Origin: an uncultured Eubacteriales bacterium
GTDB lineage: Bacteria; Bacillota; Clostridia; Lachnospirales; Lachnospiraceae
Length of the DNA: 5,970 bases
Reading direction: 5' to 3'
Assembly (NCBI GenBank): GCA_900545455.1
Contig: UQZF01000168.1
Coordinates: 1 to 5,970, forward strand
Position 1 is the stretch's first letter. Each line of letters starts with the position of its first letter. The notes beneath the pieces are model-generated. The model did not search any database. It worked only from the letters and a program-made list of their open reading frames with translations, and was not told where the DNA came from. Of the stretch, positions 1 to 3,224 are shown piece by piece. A program made the position numbers and the translations under genes.

Positions 1-335
1 CTTATAAAAAGAAGAGAGAGCTTTCCGAAGTTCTCAATCTGCACCGCAAGTGCCGAGTAACCCATGTCCCTGCAAAGTGCTCCCGCGAACTCGGCTATGT
101 ATGTGAGCCCCGCCATTTTGAGGAGAATCGCAATGTAATCGCCCTCTATGCTTATGTAGTCCGCTATCTGCTCTATCTGTCCTATTATTCCCGACAGCCT
201 TCCCGCCACAAAAAGCAGCACAACCACACAGGTTCCGAGATTTACATACGCTGAAAAGTCACCCTTCGCGCTTTTTAGGCTCATCGCAAGCAGAGAGCCT
301 ATCATTCCTATGACCGCTACCTTTATCATGTCCAT
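1..335 (-). CDS. spoIIIAD: Stage III sporulation protein AD, C-terminus cut by window edge
   Basis: Small integral membrane protein of the SpoIIIA-SpoIIQ channel linking mother cell and forespore. 111 residues are visible and no stop is reached. Relatives are about 125-133 residues, so roughly the last 15-20 lie off the left edge. The translation shows hydrophobic stretches near residues 4-20, 33-51, 68-87 and 95-111. Its late segment YIAEFAGALCRDMGYSAL followed by IENFGK matches the conserved YIAEF...KD.G...A..IE..GK pattern I recall from B. subtilis SpoIIIAD. Three in-frame ATGs lie close together (341, 335, 329). I chose 335 because AGGGGTG lies 6 bases upstream of it; for 341 the same motif abuts the start. 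It follows spoIIIAC by 11 bases, so it is co-transcribed. Family and position agree, so identity is firm; the exact start is less so. Confidence 0.95.
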   Translation of the reverse strand, partial: MDMIKVAVIGMIGSLLAMSLKSAKGDFSAYVNLGTCVVVLLFVAGRLSGIIGQIEQIADYISIEGDYIAILLKMAGLTYIAEFAGALCRDMGYSALAVQIENFGKLSLLFI

Positions 336-346
336 ACGCATCACCC

Positions 347-541
347 CTACAAGGAAAACAGACTTTTTATCGTCTCAAACAGCTCGTATATGTACGGCAC
401 AATCCAGAAGAGAACAAGTATAAGACCCGCAAGGCTTGTTAAAAATGCGTGCTCCTCCCTGCCGCTGTGCTTTAAAATCTGTGAAATCACCGACACCAAT
501 ATTCCGACCGCCGCTATTTTAAAAATAAGGCTGACTTCCAC
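347..541 (-). CDS. spoIIIAC: Stage III sporulation protein AC
   Basis: Tiny membrane component of the SpoIIIA-SpoIIQ channel, 64 residues from a GTG start. It has two membrane segments (about residues 5-23 and 34-54) separated by the polar turn KHSGREEH, the usual SpoIIIAC layout; SpoIIIAC and the longer SpoIIIAD are related families. The first residues (M)EVSLIFKIAAVGI line up with the DVNIIFQIAGVGI start of the 68-residue B. subtilis protein. The start is ambiguous. An ATG at 559 overlaps the spoIIIAB stop (ATGA) and would give 70 residues but has no Shine-Dalgarno before it. GTG at 541 has AAAGGTGG 7 bases upstream and gives the family N-terminus. The 90-residue reading from 619 runs far into spoIIIAB and is unlikely. 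Identity is firm; the start is probable. Confidence 0.93.
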   Translation of the reverse strand: MEVSLIFKIAAVGILVSVISQILKHSGREEHAFLTSLAGLILVLFWIVPYIYELFETIKSLFSL

Positions 542-548
542 CCGATAC

Positions 549-556
549 CCACCTTT
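549..556 (-). promoter_or_regulatory. Ribosome binding site that decides the spoIIIAC start
   Basis: On the minus strand AAAGGTGG is followed by 7 bases and then GTG at 541. It overlaps the last base of the spoIIIAB stop codon, so terminating ribosomes would be delivered to it. It lies just downstream of the alternative ATG at 559 and therefore cannot serve that codon, which favours the GTG. Confidence 0.6.
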
Positions 557-1089
557 CATATAAGAATTATGGTAAGAAACAGCCCCGCCATCACCCCCAG
601 CCCCATATACATTCTGCAATTATCTGCATATTTTTCTGTAAGTGCGGCAATATCCGCTTCAATACTTTCAAGATAAAGGTCAATATTGCTGACCTGCTGT
701 GTTATGTCAAGATACCCGAGGCTTTCCGATACACGGACAAGGCTGTCACACTCACGCCCGTCAAGGTTAACCCTTGCGGCGAGTGCCTTCGCCTCCTCCT
801 CCCACACCTCCTTTAACGATACCGTATCGTCAGAGCCAAGCCTTCTTCCCATATTCCAGAAGAAGTTCCTTATATCCTCTCCCCCGACGCCGCAGCGCTC
901 ACCGACATTCATAAACGCCGTCGGAAGTGTCTCGACACCGTACCTCAATTCACCTTTAAGTGCGTAAAAGCTCTGCTTCAAAAATTTGAGTGCCTCAAGC
1001 CTTGTTGAAAGCTCTAACACAAGTCCTCTCGCATACAGCGTAGTCGCAGCCGTTATGCACACCGCTCCCGCAATTTTCATTAAAAGCAT
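556..1089 (-). CDS. spoIIIAB: Stage III sporulation protein AB
   Basis: Membrane-anchored component of the SpoIIIA-SpoIIQ channel. The 177 residues agree with family length (171 in B. subtilis). The family is known to resemble the GspF platform protein of type II secretion. An N-terminal hydrophobic segment (about residues 4-20) is followed by a long helical soluble part. This contains the conserved-looking ELRYG (about 47-51) and SLGYLDITQQ (about 123-132). A C-terminal membrane helix GLGVMAGLFLTIILI ends the protein. The start is ATG at 1089, because an in-frame TAA lies only one codon upstream; ATG at 1080 is the alternative. The gene begins 18 bases after the spoIIIAA stop and its own stop overlaps the spoIIIAC ATG. 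No Shine-Dalgarno sits at normal distance; the nearest, AGGAGGTG, lies inside the end of spoIIIAA, 24 bases away, with a small hairpin between. Translational coupling is likely. Confidence 0.95.
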   Translation of the reverse strand: MLLMKIAGAVCITAATTLYARGLVLELSTRLEALKFLKQSFYALKGELRYGVETLPTAFMNVGERCGVGGEDIRNFFWNMGRRLGSDDTVSLKEVWEEEAKALAARVNLDGRECDSLVRVSESLGYLDITQQVSNIDLYLESIEADIAALTEKYADNCRMYMGLGVMAGLFLTIILI

Positions 1090-1095
1090 ATTTTA

Positions 1096-1121
1096 CAGGC
1101 TATCCGCCTAAAGCACCTCCT
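1096..1121 (-). promoter_or_regulatory. Distant Shine-Dalgarno plus small hairpin before spoIIIAB
   Basis: AGGAGGTG (1121-1114) sits in the last codons of spoIIIAA. It is followed by TAGGC (1110-1106) that can pair with GCCTG (1100-1096) around the loop GGATA, giving four Watson-Crick pairs and one G-U. Folding this out shortens the linear 24-base gap to the ATG at 1089 to about 9 bases. The sequences are seen; the role as a bridging hairpin is inferred, and the stem is short. Confidence 0.35.
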
Positions 1122-2034
1122 CCCCGTTTTGCAGGCTGCACTCGTACAAAAGCCCCATCCCCGCATCGTAGACACGGCAGCTCCTATTGTTGCCGAGCTG
1201 TATGTATCTCTCAAAAATCCCCTCGGACATTATCTGCTGGTCAAAGCAGTTCTCGTCAGAGTGCATCGTGCACAAAAGTGCCGCGCCGCATGAGCGCGCC
1301 GAGCGGATTGCGCCTAAATCCTCGGACTGGTTAATCTCATCGACTGCTATAACCCTCGGCGACATGGCTCTTAATACCATCATGATTCCCCTGCTCTTTG
1401 GTACCATGTCCATGACATCGGTGCAGTCGCCGACATCATTCTGCGGCACACCTTTATAGCATGCAGCAATTTCAGAGCGCTCATCAATTACGGACACGGT
1501 AATTCCCTGATTTGACACACATCTTACAATATCTCTCAACAGCGTGGTTTTTCCGCATCCTGCAGGTGACAATATAAGCGTACTGTACAAGCCGCCTCCA
1601 CGAAGCAGATGTTTTGAAAGTTCATCTGCTATGCCGACTTTCTCACCGGCCAGCCTGAAATTCATGGAGCTTATGTTCTTTATATGTTTTACCTCTCCTT
1701 TATCACATACAGCCTGTCCGCATATACCGACGCGGTGTCCACCCGGAAGTGTGATAAATCCGTTCTTTATTTCCTCATTGAACGCATACAGTGAATAATC
1801 GCTCATCAGTTCCAAACATCTTGCAAGTTCTTCCCTGTGACATACAATCGCATCCTGTGACCTGCTGCATAACTGCCCGTCCGATGTAAGATAATACATC
1901 CTTCCGCCGCCGACAATTCTCACAGGTCTGTTTATTCTAAGCCTTATCTCCTCAATACCTCTAAACGCCGCAGTGCATACAAGTTTTTCGATGCCCGCCT
2001 TTAACTCTCCGGTAAAATATATTTCTATTCCCAT
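1108..2034 (-). CDS. spoIIIAA: Stage III sporulation protein AA, channel ATPase
   Basis: First gene of the spoIIIA operon, encoding the cytoplasmic mother-cell ATPase thought to energise the SpoIIIA-SpoIIQ channel; it is related to secretion ATPases of the GspE/VirB11 type. The protein has 308 residues, matching the usual 307 or so. Visible motifs, numbered from the ATG at 2034, are the P-loop SPAGCGKTT (156-164), DERSEIA (184-190), Walker B VIAVDEI (228-234) and the histidine-containing CTMHSDE (255-261). The N-terminal part carries IEEIRLRINRPVRI and the family-like LPGGHRVGICG (about 96-106). The first P-loop position is Ser rather than Gly; the lysine and threonine are kept. The frame is open upstream to an ATG at 2115, but ATG at 2034 has AAGGAGG 6 bases upstream and gives family length. 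In Bacillus the operon is transcribed by sigma-E in the mother cell; only a weak candidate for such a promoter is visible here. Confidence 0.97.
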   Translation of the reverse strand: MGIEIYFTGELKAGIEKLVCTAAFRGIEEIRLRINRPVRIVGGGRMYYLTSDGQLCSRSQDAIVCHREELARCLELMSDYSLYAFNEEIKNGFITLPGGHRVGICGQAVCDKGEVKHIKNISSMNFRLAGEKVGIADELSKHLLRGGGLYSTLILSPAGCGKTTLLRDIVRCVSNQGITVSVIDERSEIAACYKGVPQNDVGDCTDVMDMVPKSRGIMMVLRAMSPRVIAVDEINQSEDLGAIRSARSCGAALLCTMHSDENCFDQQIMSEGIFERYIQLGNNRSCRVYDAGMGLLYECSLQNGEEVL

Positions 2035-2040
2035 TTCCCT

Positions 2041-2047
2041 CCTCCTT
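2041..2047 (-). promoter_or_regulatory. Ribosome binding site of spoIIIAA
   Basis: AAGGAGG on the minus strand lies 6 bases before the ATG at 2034. It is a perfect Shine-Dalgarno at good spacing and is the main reason for preferring 2034 over the in-frame TTG at 2076 and ATG at 2115. Confidence 0.8.
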
Positions 2048-2112
2048 GCATATATGCGGATTTTAAGCAATCTCAAATTATCTCCCCTCCGCTTATCACA
2101 TATTATGCAAGG
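2044..2112 (-). repeat. Inverted repeat in the spoIIIA leader, covering the Shine-Dalgarno
   Basis: In the leftward transcript CCTTGCATA (2112-2104) is the exact complement of TATGCAAGG (2052-2044). The second arm includes AAGG of the spoIIIAA Shine-Dalgarno. Inside the loop GCGGA (2092-2088) can pair with TCCGC (2060-2056), and this covers part of a second purine-rich tract, GGAGGGG (2090-2084). The complementarity is seen in the sequence. Whether the RNA folds this way, and whether the transcript starts far enough upstream to include both arms, is unknown. Confidence 0.4.
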
Positions 2113-2145
2113 CATGTTTCTTTAATGCGAAAAGTTTTATCACTT

Positions 2146-2153
2146 ATTTTATG
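2146..2153 (-). promoter_or_regulatory. Weak candidate sigma-E -10 element for spoIIIA
   Basis: CATAAAAT on the minus strand fits the sigma-E -10 pattern CATACAnT at all but one defined position. It lies about 110 bases before the spoIIIAA start. No convincing -35 ATATT-like element is found 13-15 bases upstream; the nearest TATATT (2183-2178) is 24 bases away. The region is AT-rich, so a chance match is quite possible. Confidence 0.2.
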
Positions 2154-2185
2154 TTTTTGCCGATGGTTCTTAGCCAAAATATAGG

Positions 2186-2214
2186 TTGAATAATATAATA
2201 TGTCACGTTATAAT
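2186..2214 (+). promoter_or_regulatory. Sigma-A type promoter of the DUF368 gene
   Basis: TTGAAT (2186-2191) and TATAAT (2209-2214) are separated by exactly 17 bases, close to the vegetative consensus. Transcription would begin near 2221, giving a leader of about 55 bases that opens with a hairpin. A second TATAAT at 2194-2199 has no good -35 partner. Confidence 0.7.
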
Positions 2215-2244
2215 AAAAAAGTCCGTGTATTTACATACACGGGC
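2215..2244 (-). terminator. Leftward intrinsic terminator-like hairpin upstream of spoIIIA
   Basis: CCGTGTAT (2223-2230) and ATACACGG (2235-2242) form a perfect 8-bp stem with a 4-base loop. Read on the minus strand the stem is followed, after two bases, by six T (2220-2215) and then ATTATAA, the form of a Rho-independent terminator. Read on the plus strand it is followed by A residues, so it would not terminate the DUF368 transcript. There it would be a stem-loop at the very 5' end, where a flanking G-U and G-C pair extend it to 10 bp. Confidence 0.55.
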
Positions 2245-2275
2245 AAAAAAACACGGAAATGAGGATAGATAATTA

Positions 2276-3169
2276 ATGAAATTTCTAATCGACCTTTTAA
2301 AGGGAGTTGTAGTCGGCGTTGCCAACATAATTCCCGGTGTCAGCGGCGGAACCATGATGGTTTCCATGGGCATCTATGAGAAGATAATAGGTGCTATCAA
2401 CAACCTGTTTAAGCATTTTAAAAAGTCAATTCTCACACTTCTTCCTATAGGAATAGGAATGGTGCTCGGCATCGGCGTATTTTCATACATACTCCCGTAC
2501 TGCCTTGAGAATCACCCGCTCCCGACAAGCCTCTGCTTCATCGGACTTATTCTCGGCGGTGTTCCTTTCATAGTTAAGCCTGCGAAGGAAAGTCTTAAAA
2601 AGGAGAACAAGCACATTTCCTTCCGGCATGTCATCGCATTTTTGATTCTGTTCGCACTTGCGGTTGTCATGGCATTCATGAGCGAGACTGAGGCTCACTC
2701 GGCAGCATTTGACTTAAACGTGCTCCTCATAATAAAGCTTTTTGTTGTAGGCATCATCGCCTCCGCGACAATGGTTGTGCCGGGTGTAAGCGGTTCACTC
2801 GTGCTCATGCTCCTTGGCTACTACTCGGGAATAATCGAGACAATCAGGGACTTCATAAGCGCACTTGCAGCATTTGACTCGGCTGCAATCCTTCACTGTG
2901 TCGGAATACTTCTTCCGTTCGGAGTCGGCGTGGTATTCGGAATATTCGCGGTATCGAAGCTTATCGAGTGGTTGTTTAAGACACACCCTGCAGTTACATA
3001 CAGCGCGATTCTCGGACTCATCGCCGCATCGCCTATCGGAATCCTTGCAAAGATGCAGCACAACAACATCAACGCCGTATCAATAATTGTCGGCATTGTA
3101 CTACTCGTGGGATGTACATGGTTCACCTACTGGTTCGGAAAAAAGACCGAGGGAATCGAGAACAACTAA
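2276..3169 (+). CDS. popT: DUF368 family (PopT) polyprenyl-phosphate transporter
   Basis: Polytopic membrane protein of 297 residues, a normal DUF368 length. The family has been assigned to undecaprenyl-phosphate transport (PopT), returning the lipid carrier to the cytoplasmic face after peptidoglycan and other envelope polymers are made; that role is transferred by family. The signature is duplicated: ANIIPGVSGGT at residues 16-26 and MVVPGVSGS at 166-174. This fits an inverted-repeat transporter with two re-entrant halves. Further hydrophobic stretches lie near 53-76, 84-100, 117-136, 147-167, 205-226, 240-258 and 266-286. A basic loop (residues 101-118) joins the halves and the polar tail KKTEGIENN ends the protein. 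The ATG is preceded by GAGGA, 11 bases from GAGG to the start, slightly long. It has its own promoter, is divergent from spoIIIA, and ends just before a shared terminator. Family is firm; function is by homology. Confidence 0.93.
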   Translation: MKFLIDLLKGVVVGVANIIPGVSGGTMMVSMGIYEKIIGAINNLFKHFKKSILTLLPIGIGMVLGIGVFSYILPYCLENHPLPTSLCFIGLILGGVPFIVKPAKESLKKENKHISFRHVIAFLILFALAVVMAFMSETEAHSAAFDLNVLLIIKLFVVGIIASATMVVPGVSGSLVLMLLGYYSGIIETIRDFISALAAFDSAAILHCVGILLPFGVGVVFGIFAVSKLIEWLFKTHPAVTYSAILGLIAASPIGILAKMQHNNINAVSIIVGIVLLVGCTWFTYWFGKKTEGIENN

Positions 3170-3177
3170 ATATACAT

Positions 3178-3217
3178 TAAAAATACCCGACAATATTTTC
3201 ACCGTCGGGTATTTTTA
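3178..3217. terminator. Bidirectional intrinsic terminator between convergent genes
   Basis: AAAAATACCCGAC (3179-3191) and GTCGGGTATTTTT (3204-3216) form a perfect 13-bp stem around a 12-base loop. One further T-A pair (3178/3217) extends it. The A tract on one side and T tract on the other let it work in both directions: for the DUF368 gene ending at 3169 and for the rhamnosidase gene ending at 3225 on the other strand. Confidence 0.9.
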
Positions 3218-3224
3218 TATCTCT

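Noticed and set aside
686..967. Plus-strand open frame opposite spoIIIAB
   Set aside because: Ser/Thr/Pro-rich shadow translation with no domain; the other strand holds a well-matched sporulation gene.
2048..2057. Perfect palindrome GCATATATGC just upstream of the spoIIIAA ribosome site
   Set aside because: Only 10 bases and largely alternating A/T. No second copy or known operator match, so an operator call is not supported.
2102..2115. ATG at 2115 as the spoIIIAA start, and CATAATAT (2109-2102) as a sigma-E -10
   Set aside because: The ATG lacks a ribosome site and gives 27 extra residues. The -10-like string matches poorly outside CATA, and its GCATTAA partner is only a partial -35 match.
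2221..2251. Rightward terminator or attenuator before the DUF368 gene
   Set aside because: On the plus strand the hairpin is followed by an A tract, not T, so intrinsic termination in that direction is not expected.
2483..3126. Several minus-strand frames opposite the DUF368 gene
   Set aside because: Short, overlapping one another, Cys/Arg-rich, and antisense to a clear membrane protein.
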